Positions 1 to 8,275 of a DNA stretch of 39,311 bases are shown in pieces (position 1 is the first letter of the stretch; each line of letters opens with the position of its first letter). Source of the DNA: Campylobacterota bacterium (GTDB lineage: Bacteria > Campylobacterota > Campylobacteria > Campylobacterales > Sulfurovaceae). Below the pieces are notes generated by a model that did no database searches, was not told where the DNA came from, and worked only from the letters and a program-made list of their open reading frames with translations. The position numbers were made by a program, and so were the translations under genes. The stretch covers positions 1 to 39,311 of the forward strand of contig JAUPLS010000174.1 of NCBI GenBank assembly GCA_030836805.1, read 5' to 3'.

Positions 1-121
1 ATTATTGTTGCGAATATGTTAAATAAGAAAATACAGAATAGAGCAAAGTTTATTGCTGTCAACTGTTGCACGATAATCATATCCAAAACAGTGAAGCCGA
101 AAAAAATTAAATTCAATATAA
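1..121. repeat. Exact 121-bp direct terminal repeat (identical to 39191-39311); circular-assembly overlap
   Basis: Sequence attattgttgcgaatatg...attcaatataa is identical at both window ends. Confidence 0.97.
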
Positions 122-152
122 ACATATAATCCATTAAATCACTTGTTTTCAT
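1..152 (-). CDS. Small membrane protein MKTSDLMDYMFILNLIFFGFTVLDMII... (5' part; continues across the circular join to about 39133)
   Basis: ATG at 152 on the minus strand; frame open through position 1 and on via 39190 to TAA at 39135-39133. Confidence 0.55.
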   Translation of the reverse strand, partial: MKTSDLMDYMFILNLIFFGFTVLDMIIVQQLTAINFALFCIFLFNIFATI

Positions 153-153
153 A

Positions 154-321
154 TTATTCTTCCTCGTTTATAATTACAAAAAACATAATTAAGTTAAACA
201 TAAATACTAAAAAAAATGTAAAGTTTGAAAAGTTTATATCATTTTTTTCAATCATATTTGCAATTGAGCCAACAAAAAAAACTAAATTAATAAACATAAA
301 TATAATCTTTAAACCAGTCAT
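154..321 (-). CDS. Small hydrophobic membrane protein (55 aa, MTGLKIIFMFINLVFFVGSIANMIEKN...FVIINEEE)
   Basis: Minus-strand ORF translated by hand (below ORF-track cutoff); two hydrophobic segments; GGAG upstream. Confidence 0.55.
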   Translation of the reverse strand: MTGLKIIFMFINLVFFVGSIANMIEKNDINFSNFTFFLVFMFNLIMFFVIINEEE

Positions 322-384
322 ATTATTCTCCTATTAAAATAATTATAACAGAAATTTATTGAAAGTAAATAGGTAGCACAAAAT

Positions 385-412
385 AAAAAACCCAGCTTTT
401 TAAGGCTGGGCT
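385..412 (-). terminator. Rho-independent terminator downstream of major tail protein
   Basis: CCCAGC-ttttt-aag-GCTGGG stem; T-run on the minus strand. Confidence 0.75.
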
Positions 413-431
413 ATTATTTAAAAACTTATTA

Positions 432-1205
432 TTATTCGCTTGTTGACCAAGTTGCAACTCTTCCAATATCGTCACTGAATGCTTGGAATTCAAATTCTGG
501 CATTGTGAAGTCATCTAATTTTGTGCCAAAAGAAAGCTTGCCACTAATACACTTATGAAGAGTAAAGATCATTGACTTACCATTGTATGGCAAGTATAAA
601 TCTACACTGAAAGTTGGAGAGTAGCCCATTGGAACGGCAATCATAGTTGATTGTTTTGCACCAACAACAACACCATTATTATAACTATAGTTAATCAATA
701 CAGTATCGCCAGCATCAGCAGATGCGAAAGTATACACACCTAAAGCAGACACAGCATATTCGCCAGTTGCAGGGGCAGAGGCTACACGCTTGAATTGCTT
801 TAATGTTGCTTTATCAATAACGCCCAAATCTGCAACAAAGTCGCCAGAAACAGGTGGTGTTACAGTTACTTCAAATGGTGTCGTTGGAATTACTGTACCA
901 ACTGTGTCATACTTAACAGAGGTTAAACCATCCGTTGCAGCTTGACCAAAGAATAAAGACGAAAAGATCTCACCTTTAACAGTTCCCATTTTTGCTTTGC
1001 CAGAAATCTTTGCTTTTCCGCCAGCCACAAACTTTGCGTACTGAGAATCAGATCCAAATAATTCTTTTAATTCAACGCCCATGTCGAGTGATACTTCTTG
1101 CAAAGTACCAATCATTATTGGGGTTGGATTGGCAATGGGTGTGCCGTCAAACTCTTGAAGTGGTGTTGCCCACATTAGTCCTGCGCCGAAAATTGCTTGT
1201 GCCAT
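432..1205 (-). CDS. Major tail protein
   Basis: 257 aa, position between tail-completion genes and tail chaperones; beta-rich tail-tube-like composition. Confidence 0.65.
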   Translation of the reverse strand: MAQAIFGAGLMWATPLQEFDGTPIANPTPIMIGTLQEVSLDMGVELKELFGSDSQYAKFVAGGKAKISGKAKMGTVKGEIFSSLFFGQAATDGLTSVKYDTVGTVIPTTPFEVTVTPPVSGDFVADLGVIDKATLKQFKRVASAPATGEYAVSALGVYTFASADAGDTVLINYSYNNGVVVGAKQSTMIAVPMGYSPTFSVDLYLPYNGKSMIFTLHKCISGKLSFGTKLDDFTMPEFEFQAFSDDIGRVATWSTSE

Positions 1206-1228
1206 ATTATTTTCCTTTTAAAAATTTG

Positions 1229-1663
1229 TTAAATATTTGTTATTATTTCAATTGGTATGATTGCAACAGCGACAGTGCCAAGCACCCCTCCATCCGTTTC
1301 AACACCACCAACCATTTTGCAACTGTGAACTAATCCATCCAATGTTTGCACCCCGCCGATCAATTTGCTGCTATTAAATAAATCAGTCACTTTGTCAAGT
1401 ATCGGATTGAGTATCGCATATGGATTTGCATTCTGGTCATTGCCAACACTTACATATATGTATAGCTCTGGTCTAAATGTCCATTTTATATCCATTCCTC
1501 GCACCGTCTCTGCCATTTCATTCTGTTGCAATAAAAAAATTGCTGGCATATCGGCTGGTGCAACATCTGTCCACAATTTTAATCGTCTTGACTTCGTGTT
1601 AAACTCAGCAACACTTGAGACTAAATTTAATAATGCACTATATATTTGTTCTCTTGTGCTCAT
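1229..1663 (-). CDS. Tail terminator/completion-like protein
   Basis: 144 aa, synteny between gp10-like and major tail protein. Confidence 0.5.
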   Translation of the reverse strand: MSTREQIYSALLNLVSSVAEFNTKSRRLKLWTDVAPADMPAIFLLQQNEMAETVRGMDIKWTFRPELYIYVSVGNDQNANPYAILNPILDKVTDLFNSSKLIGGVQTLDGLVHSCKMVGGVETDGGVLGTVAVAIIPIEIITNI

Positions 1664-2133
1664 TTTTTAATAGCCCGCCCAATTGCTTTATTCACATCAT
1701 TCAATACATCATTTCTAATCTCTGCAAGTGCTGTTCTCATAAATGAGCGTTGTGGATAATTAGCATTTCTTGTATATGCATTTACCGTTATGGTTTTGGG
1801 CGATATACTCTTGCCAAACGCTTGCTTTATAGTCCTCATATGTGATTTAACACTTACTGCACCACTAAAACCATATTCGTGAACCGCTGCATACTTTACA
1901 TTAGTTCGCACTACACTTTTAAAATTATCATTGCTTTCATAGTCAATTTTATGTATACTATTTCGCAATCTTCCAGTTCTTACTTTTAGTACTTGTCCTG
2001 TCAGTTTACCACTTTTTATGTTGTTTGTCAATTTGACAGCGTTCAACTTTATAGCCGCAATAATTTCTTCTCTTACGCTCTTACTTATTTTTTTAAAATT
2101 GACATTAACACTTACTTTTGTTTTTAATTCCAT
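1660..2133 (-). CDS. HK97 gp10-like / minor head-tail joining protein
   Basis: Residues resembling the HK97 gp10 family (VRTGRLRNSI...YAAVHEYG); synteny; 4-nt overlap with next gene. Confidence 0.65.
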   Translation of the reverse strand: MELKTKVSVNVNFKKISKSVREEIIAAIKLNAVKLTNNIKSGKLTGQVLKVRTGRLRNSIHKIDYESNDNFKSVVRTNVKYAAVHEYGFSGAVSVKSHMRTIKQAFGKSISPKTITVNAYTRNANYPQRSFMRTALAEIRNDVLNDVNKAIGRAIKK

Positions 2134-2145
2134 AGCACCGCCCGA

Positions 2146-2667
2146 TTAAAAAATATTGACACTACGATACTGTTGCAATACAACCTTAACGAAGTCAGGC
2201 ATTTCATTAACTATAAAACTTGTTGTTTCCCCGGCAATTGCTTTTGATGAAAGATTAAGCGTCTCAATTTGCTTATACTTTATGCCAACCAACTCAATGC
2301 AAGCTTGTTCGATGTCTGCTGGAATAACATCATAGCCTGCATTATATGAAATCTCACAATTGATGCGCCCAGATTTAAAAGTGTTTGATATAACAATCAT
2401 TTCTTCGTTGTAGTTTAATACTTCTTCGTTTATATTATTCACTTTTACATATACTAAAGAATTGAGCGGCGTATGCTTGACAAAATGATAATCTCTATTT
2501 GTTCCGTTAAACTTTTCAACATAATCAGCGGCAGAAAATGAACGACCACACCACGATTCAATAAATTTTGAAGCGGAAGAAACGAGAGAACCAATCAATG
2601 CGTCATCTGTTGCGCTGTTAATTCTTAAATATTTTTTTACATCTGCGACACTTGTTAAGTCTGCCAT
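2146..2667 (-). CDS. Head-tail connector (gp6-like)
   Basis: VADVKKYLRIN..DDALIGSLVSSASKFIESWCGRSF typical of phage head-tail connector family. Confidence 0.75.
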   Translation of the reverse strand: MADLTSVADVKKYLRINSATDDALIGSLVSSASKFIESWCGRSFSAADYVEKFNGTNRDYHFVKHTPLNSLVYVKVNNINEEVLNYNEEMIVISNTFKSGRINCEISYNAGYDVIPADIEQACIELVGIKYKQIETLNLSSKAIAGETTSFIVNEMPDFVKVVLQQYRSVNIF

Positions 2668-2682
2668 TTTATTATCCCAATA

Positions 2683-2931
2683 TTATTTTTTTGCTCTTGT
2701 TTTTTTAGTTGGCGCAACTGGTGCATCTTCAACAACCTCAACAACTTCTTGAATTTCAACCTCTGGAACAACTTCAATGACTGTCTCAATATATAATTCA
2801 AAGCCATACCCAATCAATTTGTTTGAGTGTTGCTCATCAATTTCAAGTATTTCATTTTTGCACTTATACTCTTTGCCATCAATCGACACTGATGTAGTAT
2901 TGTTATTTGTTTTTAATTTAATCATTGCCAT
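2683..2931 (-). CDS. Small hypothetical head/connector-region protein with acidic C-terminal region and K-rich end
   Basis: 82 aa; RBS; operonic position. Confidence 0.45.
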   Translation of the reverse strand: MAMIKLKTNNNTTSVSIDGKEYKCKNEILEIDEQHSNKLIGYGFELYIETVIEVVPEVEIQEVVEVVEDAPVAPTKKTRAKK

Positions 2932-2991
2932 AACTTATTCCTTATCAATAAAATTATTATAGTTTTTTTTATAAAAAAAGCAAAAAACCCC

Positions 2992-3020
2992 TTTATAAAT
3001 GATAAAAGATTTATTATAAT
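2992..3020 (+). promoter_or_regulatory. Sigma70-like promoter for ncRNA copy 1
   Basis: TTTATA (2992-2997) - 17 nt - TATAAT (3015-3020). Confidence 0.6.
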
Positions 3021-3026
3021 TGAATT

Positions 3027-3377
3027 GTAAGTGGTAAAAAGTTATTGCTATATATGCAATAGGTTGAGCAAAGAGTAGGGAGGGGAAACCGCCGAACGGC
3101 TTTGCAAGTCCTTAAAAACAGCGCAAGAAAGAGAGCAGGCGCAACGGTGGGTGAATGATAGATCCGGCTCGGGAGCATAGAAATATGCCATAAGTCTGTC
3201 ATCGTCCATTTCGGTCCATACGGTAGTGACCAGTTGGTAAAACGCAAAAAAACATGGGAGGGTTTCGTCTTTTAATCCTCCGGTAGTATATAAAGATCTT
3301 AAGTAACTCAGAAGCATAAGTATATCAAAGAATGTTTTGCGGCTCGGTTTTCTATTTCAAGGTTTTGGTTTTGGTGG
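3027..3377 (+). ncRNA. Large structured ncRNA, copy 1 (candidate omega-RNA/HEARO-like; family unverified)
   Basis: Homologous to 17232-17586; less AT-rich than flanks; conserved hairpins with compensatory changes (3043-3048/3056-3061; 3068-3073/3100-3105; 3121-3124/3139-3142; 3155-3162/3195-3202; 3175-3179/3184-3188; 3213-3216/3228-3231; 3257-3261/3277-3281). Confidence 0.85.
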
Positions 3378-3457
3378 TTTTATTTTTGTATCTCGTATTT
3401 GATTTTGCTATTGTATTTTGTTATTAATGTGTTATAATAAAAATAAAGGAGTTGAAT

Positions 3458-3898
3458 ATGAAGAAAACAAATGTGCGTTATGTTAATCGCTGCAATTTAA
3501 CTCTTGTTAATCAGTTGAATGATTTGCTCAAAAATTCTGGCTATAGATTTGAATATGAATATGTTTATAACAGACACGAGCAAATTATCAAGCGTGAATA
3601 TATAATCAAAGTTTTGGAAGAGAACAGCGATACAAACATCACTGAGCCGCTTTTTTGGTATAGTGAGAATGGTCAAAGATGTGTCAAAAAAATAACTTAT
3701 GATGATGTTATTGCAAAAATAAACAACTATATGACAGCATACAAAGAAACAGGATATGCACTCCATCAGCCAGCATTTGAATATTTTGTGCAATGCTTTG
3801 ATGATATTAAAAACATTCTTGAAGTAAACAAAACATATAATAGTATTAACAGTAAACTAAAAACAACGACTAAATGTATTAAGACTTTAAAAGTATGA
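3458..3898 (+). CDS. Hypothetical protein; ends in shared C-terminal tail (...TTKCIKTLKV)
   Basis: GGAG RBS before ATG 3458; TATAAT upstream; ATGA overlap with next gene. Confidence 0.7.
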   Translation: MKKTNVRYVNRCNLTLVNQLNDLLKNSGYRFEYEYVYNRHEQIIKREYIIKVLEENSDTNITEPLFWYSENGQRCVKKITYDDVIAKINNYMTAYKETGYALHQPAFEYFVQCFDDIKNILEVNKTYNSINSKLKTTTKCIKTLKV

Positions 3899-4179
3899 GC
3901 GACGACGATTTTAATAAACTGAATGACTATTTAATTAAAAGAGATTATTTTTTTAAAATTCAATCTGGGATAATACAATTTTATTATTACTCAAACTGTC
4001 GTTCGTATTTTACTGTTAAAATTAAAAAGTCAAACGATTTTTTTAAAACATTTTTAGAAGGATTGGAAGTAAATAACGACAAGAGATTATATGATATTGT
4101 GCAAGACTATTATTTGAATGAAGTGTTATCCAAAAAAATTGCTATTCCAGATAAAGAAATAAAGAGGATGAAAATATGA
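3895..4179 (+). CDS. Hypothetical protein; shared C-terminal tail (...AIPDKEIKRMKI)
   Basis: ATGA translational coupling with both neighbours. Confidence 0.65.
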   Translation: MSDDDFNKLNDYLIKRDYFFKIQSGIIQFYYYSNCRSYFTVKIKKSNDFFKTFLEGLEVNNDKRLYDIVQDYYLNEVLSKKIAIPDKEIKRMKI

Positions 4180-4370
4180 ATAACCATTTGCCAATAAAAT
4201 CAAGAAAAGCAATTGAAAAATTGAGTAAAAAAGAGCTTGAAAAGGAAATAAATATGTATGAAGATATGCTTGAAAATTGGATGTTTGCACCAAACAATAG
4301 GGCGAGATTGACTATGATTTATTGTTTTAATAGTTTCAATTATTGCAAATTTATTTATAGTAAACTTTAA
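4176..4370 (+). CDS. Hypothetical small protein
   Basis: ATGA coupling to upstream ORF. Confidence 0.5.
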   Translation: MNNHLPIKSRKAIEKLSKKELEKEINMYEDMLENWMFAPNNRARLTMIYCFNSFNYCKFIYSKL

Positions 4371-4427
4371 AAACCCCTTTACTTTCAATGATCTTCTGTT
4401 ATAATTTATAGAAATAGGAGATGAAAT

Positions 4428-4688
4428 ATGAAAAGAGAAGATGTTGAAAAGTTTCTAAATTATTTAAACGATCAAATAAAAGTTTTAAAAACCCATAAAT
4501 TTGAATACTGTGAAAACAATACTTATTATTTTGTTTTGATTTATAATAAATTGCCAAACGAATGCCCATATATGTTTTTTAGATTTAATTACAATGAGAA
4601 TTTTGATGTTGGCTCTGTTTATAAAACAATTATGAATGATGAAAAATTAAAAACTTTGGCTTTTGTGATGGGGTTAAATAATGAATAA
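4428..4688 (+). CDS. Hypothetical protein
   Basis: RBS aggagatgaaat before ATG; TATAAT upstream near 4400; overlaps next ORF. Confidence 0.6.
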   Translation: MKREDVEKFLNYLNDQIKVLKTHKFEYCENNTYYFVLIYNKLPNECPYMFFRFNYNENFDVGSVYKTIMNDEKLKTLAFVMGLNNE

Positions 4689-5664
4689 AATAACTAAGCA
4701 AGACCTTGTAAAAAAAATAAAAGAATTGCAATCGTTTGGGGAAGTGGCAAGACATTTTGGGGTTGATAGAAAAATTATTTATAAGAAGCGTAAAGAATAT
4801 AATATTTTTGAGTTGGTGTGCGGCGAGCAATTTCAATTGACATATGAGCAAGTTGATAGCATTAACGAAGCAGCGCCAAAAGATATGCAAATAATTAGCA
4901 GTTTAGATGATATTAAAAAAGAAGTCAACCATTTTATTATAAGTGATATGCAGATATCGCAAGGTGTAGATTTAAAACACTTGACAGCAATTGCAAAAGA
5001 AGTTATTGATCGCAAGCCAGATGTGTTGATTTTTTTAGGTGACTTCTGGGATATGAAATCACTTTATAACATAACAAAAGATCAGTTTGATGGCAAGAAA
5101 TATAAAAGCGATGTGCGTGTTGGAATTGAAGCGATGCGCATTTTAATGGAATTGATTATTGCTGAGGAGAAGAAAACGGGCTGGAAATTGCGAAAAGTTT
5201 TTTGTTTGGGAAATCACGAGCATAGAATAAATAAAATAGCAAACAGTTATAAAGCCCTTAATGGTTTAGTTTCAATCGATGACTTAGAGTTGAGCCAATT
5301 TAATTTTGAAGTTGTTGAATTTTTAAAGCCAATCATTATTGATGATATAGCATATTGCCATTATTTTACTAATGGACTGATGAACACTCCAATACAATCA
5401 ACAAGGCTTTTAGTGCAAAGAAAATTGATGAATTGCGTTATGGGTCATAAGCAAGCGTTTAGCATACATAGAGAAGTAAAAGCAAGCGGAGAGCCTGTGT
5501 ACGCAATTTTTGCGGGTAGCTCATATTTACACGATGAAGAATATTTGACGGAACAGGGCAACCATTACAGCCGCCAAGTTTGGGCATTGAACAATGTTGG
5601 GGAGAAGACTTTTGAGCCAGAAATTTTATTTTTAAATCGTTTGATGAAAAAATGGGGTTGCTAA
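4681..5664 (+). CDS. Calcineurin-like metallophosphoesterase with N-terminal helix-turn-helix
   Basis: Metallophosphoesterase motifs (LGDFWD, LGNHEH, GHKQ); N-term FGEVARHFGVDRKIIYKKRKEY HTH-like. Confidence 0.75.
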   Translation: MNKITKQDLVKKIKELQSFGEVARHFGVDRKIIYKKRKEYNIFELVCGEQFQLTYEQVDSINEAAPKDMQIISSLDDIKKEVNHFIISDMQISQGVDLKHLTAIAKEVIDRKPDVLIFLGDFWDMKSLYNITKDQFDGKKYKSDVRVGIEAMRILMELIIAEEKKTGWKLRKVFCLGNHEHRINKIANSYKALNGLVSIDDLELSQFNFEVVEFLKPIIIDDIAYCHYFTNGLMNTPIQSTRLLVQRKLMNCVMGHKQAFSIHREVKASGEPVYAIFAGSSYLHDEEYLTEQGNHYSRQVWALNNVGEKTFEPEILFLNRLMKKWGC

Positions 5665-5665
5665 T

Positions 5666-5943
5666 ATGTTAAAAAATGATGTTTTAAAAGCAATTAAAGA
5701 TGATTCAAATATGTTGAATAATATGTTGCATTCACTGGGCAAGAGTTTGACACAGTAAATACATATAATTTATTCGCTTTAGAATTAGAAGAAGAAGCAA
5801 AGAACAACAACAGATATGAATAACAGAAGTTTGATTTTTTCGTTAAGTCATACAGATGGAATGCTCAACAAGCTTTAATCAATAAGAAAATGAATGCAAG
5901 AGAATTATGTAAAATGGTATATAATAGTTTTAATAGCAAATAA
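5666..5943 (+). pseudogene. Decayed small ORF (one frameshift plus one in-frame TAA)
   Basis: MLKNDVLKAIKDDSNMLNNMLHSLGKSLTQ* then shifted frame EFDTVNTYNLFALELEEEAKNNNRYE*QKFDFFVKSYRWNAQQALINKKMNARELCKMVYNSFNSK*. Confidence 0.55.
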
Positions 5944-5972
5944 AAAAAGCGAGGTGTCTCCCCTCAATTTTC

Positions 5973-6008
5973 AAAAACCAAGAATGTGAACCTTGGTTTT
6001 TGTTTTTT
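5973..6008 (+). terminator. Rho-independent terminator (possibly bidirectional)
   Basis: AAAAACCAAG / CTTGGTTTTT 10-bp stem followed by T-run. Confidence 0.8.
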
Positions 6009-6052
6009 ATATGTGCGTTATGATAAAAATTAAAATTAGGCAACACATTTTT

Positions 6053-8152
6053 TTATTCCTCCACAGCTAAAATAGTGCAACGACAATTTGGATGACAAGG
6101 AGGGGCATAATCGCCAGATGGGAAGTCATCATCGATATCTATTGCGCCAGCCTCTTCATTTTTTTGACAGTCTTCACTCACCAAATCATCTTGAGCAGTC
6201 AACCATTGTTTTTTCTTTATGCCAACTTCTTTGTATGTGTCAACTGTTATATTATTATCTGCCATATTTGTTTCAGTTCGTGCAATCATAGATGCTCTTT
6301 CTTTTGAAAACATATGAGCGTCTTGAATTTGTTTTGCTATTTCCTGATTGCTTAAACCATCTTGCATTGCTTTATTGATTAAAATTTTGAGGTCTGCTCG
6401 TGTGGTTTCATTGATAACATATGACGCATTAGGATTGTCAATAAGCTTTCCTCCGCTTGTGAATTTCTTGCCAACTAATTCCGCCGCCCTGCGTTGTATG
6501 TATTCGTCAGTGACTTTCAATGCTTTACTGTATTTAGTTTTGCTATTTATTCCGAGAAACGAAAACACTGATTCAATAACTTGTTCGCCAATTGATTTTA
6601 AATATTCAGTCAATTTTTTTATAATTGAAAGTGTCTCAGTTGCATCAATTTCAATATCAAGGTCATAATCTTTTTTAATTAGTATTGACTTATCTATGTT
6701 ATTTAATTGAGATAAAACCTTTTCTTTTTGGGCGTTTAGATATTGCTCAATGATTTTTTCAATGCCTTTTTGCGCTGCTATAACCTTTTTAGATAGTTTA
6801 ATATCCTTCTTTAAACTTTTTTTTTTGGCTATTTTTTCGGCTGGCGTGTCAGTCTCCTCGCCTTCTTCTTCGTCATTGACAAGTGTATCCTCAAAAGGTT
6901 TTTCCTCAATTTCTTCAACTTCTGGAAATGGATCAAGTCCAAGCTCTTGCCTTACTTCGTTTACAGTTAGTACACCGCTTGCAACATATGAGTTATTGAT
7001 TTGTGCTTTAATTAATGGATCGGTTGCTTCTTCTATATCCCAATTAAATTCGACATCTTCATAGCCAAATTGCGTTAATATAATGAAGTTAATAAGATTT
7101 TTAACATAGTCAAGCAATGGTGACAAGCCTTCCTCTTTCGCAAGTGTGGCGGTTGTATTTGCTGTTGCTCTGTTTGTATCTGTTATAAAAGCGGTAGGCG
7201 GAAGAGAAAACGCAAACATAACAATACGGGTCAACCATTCATCAAAAACATCTTTTAATGGCTCAGGTTTTGTGTTATATGGTGTCACGCCATTTGGAAC
7301 CATTTTTGCGTGTGTCTTACTCATACCCATATTTTGTTCATCCCAATATGCTTGAAACTTACGAATTTGATCTGGGTTCCATTCTGCTGGTGCTGTAAAA
7401 AGAAGGTTTGGCGTGTTGCCATTTGTGTAATATTCTAATTGATTGACTGTCTTTCGTAGTAAAATATTGACCGTTCCAATAACTTGCTCAACTGGACTAT
7501 ACCCATAAATTTTATTAGAACGAATATTGCGTGGCTTATATATTAACTCATTATAAGTGTAATCGACTGCTGGCATACCCTTTATATTTTGCTGATAGGC
7601 TGGGCTTACTCCATCTTTTGGAGTGCGTCCAGTGCGGTCTATAACTCTTTTAATTGTTCCACCATCTATAACTTCCAATGAATGCAATGCCCCGCCTAAA
7701 GTTTTACGAGGGTAAATTGTTGGCGCATCAATAACGAGTAGATCTTCTATAAGCATACGTAACCACTCATCAAAGTTATGCTCTTTATCTGGCATTAAAA
7801 AAAATTTATCAAGTTCTTTTGTGCGTATATTAGTTGTCTTATTTTTATTATTTTTGACAACGAATTTATAATTGAAGCGTGAAATTTGGTCTTTACGAGT
7901 CTCAATTGCAAGTCTTAATATGTCACAATTATCAGATAATGCACGCAATTGATTAAAAGAAATTGGCTCACTGCCTCTGGGTGTAGTTTGAATATTAAAG
8001 CCAACAGGATAATCGAATGCCCTTCCTGCCTCTTGTTGTGCGACTGGTTGCAATGGTTGTTGTGGCGACATATACACACCACGGTCGACATCTTTAACCG
8101 CAAACAATGCTTTGCCTAATTTTTTAAAATAACCGTCTTTGTTTTCGCTCAT
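6053..8152 (-). CDS. Portal protein fused to C-terminal MuF/SPP1 gp7-like head morphogenesis domain
   Basis: Portal N-terminus; C-term ARTETNMADN...CHPNCRCTILAVEE MuF-type signature. Confidence 0.8.
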   Translation of the reverse strand: MSENKDGYFKKLGKALFAVKDVDRGVYMSPQQPLQPVAQQEAGRAFDYPVGFNIQTTPRGSEPISFNQLRALSDNCDILRLAIETRKDQISRFNYKFVVKNNKNKTTNIRTKELDKFFLMPDKEHNFDEWLRMLIEDLLVIDAPTIYPRKTLGGALHSLEVIDGGTIKRVIDRTGRTPKDGVSPAYQQNIKGMPAVDYTYNELIYKPRNIRSNKIYGYSPVEQVIGTVNILLRKTVNQLEYYTNGNTPNLLFTAPAEWNPDQIRKFQAYWDEQNMGMSKTHAKMVPNGVTPYNTKPEPLKDVFDEWLTRIVMFAFSLPPTAFITDTNRATANTTATLAKEEGLSPLLDYVKNLINFIILTQFGYEDVEFNWDIEEATDPLIKAQINNSYVASGVLTVNEVRQELGLDPFPEVEEIEEKPFEDTLVNDEEEGEETDTPAEKIAKKKSLKKDIKLSKKVIAAQKGIEKIIEQYLNAQKEKVLSQLNNIDKSILIKKDYDLDIEIDATETLSIIKKLTEYLKSIGEQVIESVFSFLGINSKTKYSKALKVTDEYIQRRAAELVGKKFTSGGKLIDNPNASYVINETTRADLKILINKAMQDGLSNQEIAKQIQDAHMFSKERASMIARTETNMADNNITVDTYKEVGIKKKQWLTAQDDLVSEDCQKNEEAGAIDIDDDFPSGDYAPPCHPNCRCTILAVEE

Positions 8153-8159
8153 ATTGTTT

Positions 8160-8239
8160 AATTCCTTAATATTTTTATATTATAGTTTTTTTATAAAAAA
8201 AAGCAAAAAACACTTTACACGACCAAAAAACAGTATAAT
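8160..8239. promoter_or_regulatory. Divergent promoter cassette A
   Basis: Plus: TTTACA (8214)-14 nt-TATAAT (8234). Minus: TTGCTT-16 nt-TATAAT. Confidence 0.6.
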
Positions 8240-8275
8240 ATATATAGTGTAGCACATAATAAAAAGGAGAATAAA

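Noticed and set aside
143-337. Plus-strand ORF 143-337
   Set aside because: Antisense to two small membrane-protein ORFs with RBSs on the minus strand; low-complexity composition.
3014-3317. ORFs 3014-3247 and 3048-3317 (minus)
   Set aside because: Antisense to ncRNA copy 1; resemblance to the 17230-17421 ORF is a by-product of RNA conservation; no RBS, and base pairing explains the conservation better.
3027-3377. Group I or group II intron explanation for the repeated RNA
   Set aside because: No exon-interrupting position, no recognisable group II domain V or intron-encoded protein, and both copies are intergenic with own promoters. Not excluded formally; a covariance search is needed.
5720-5830. 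Stop-codon recoding to explain the in-frame TAA in 5666-5943
   Set aside because: A frameshift is also present, other genes use TAA normally as stop, and the only tRNA is a standard Tyr(GTA).
6088-7355. Plus-strand ORFs in the portal gene
   Set aside because: Antisense to a long, well-supported CDS; no RBS/promoter and no plausible protein features.
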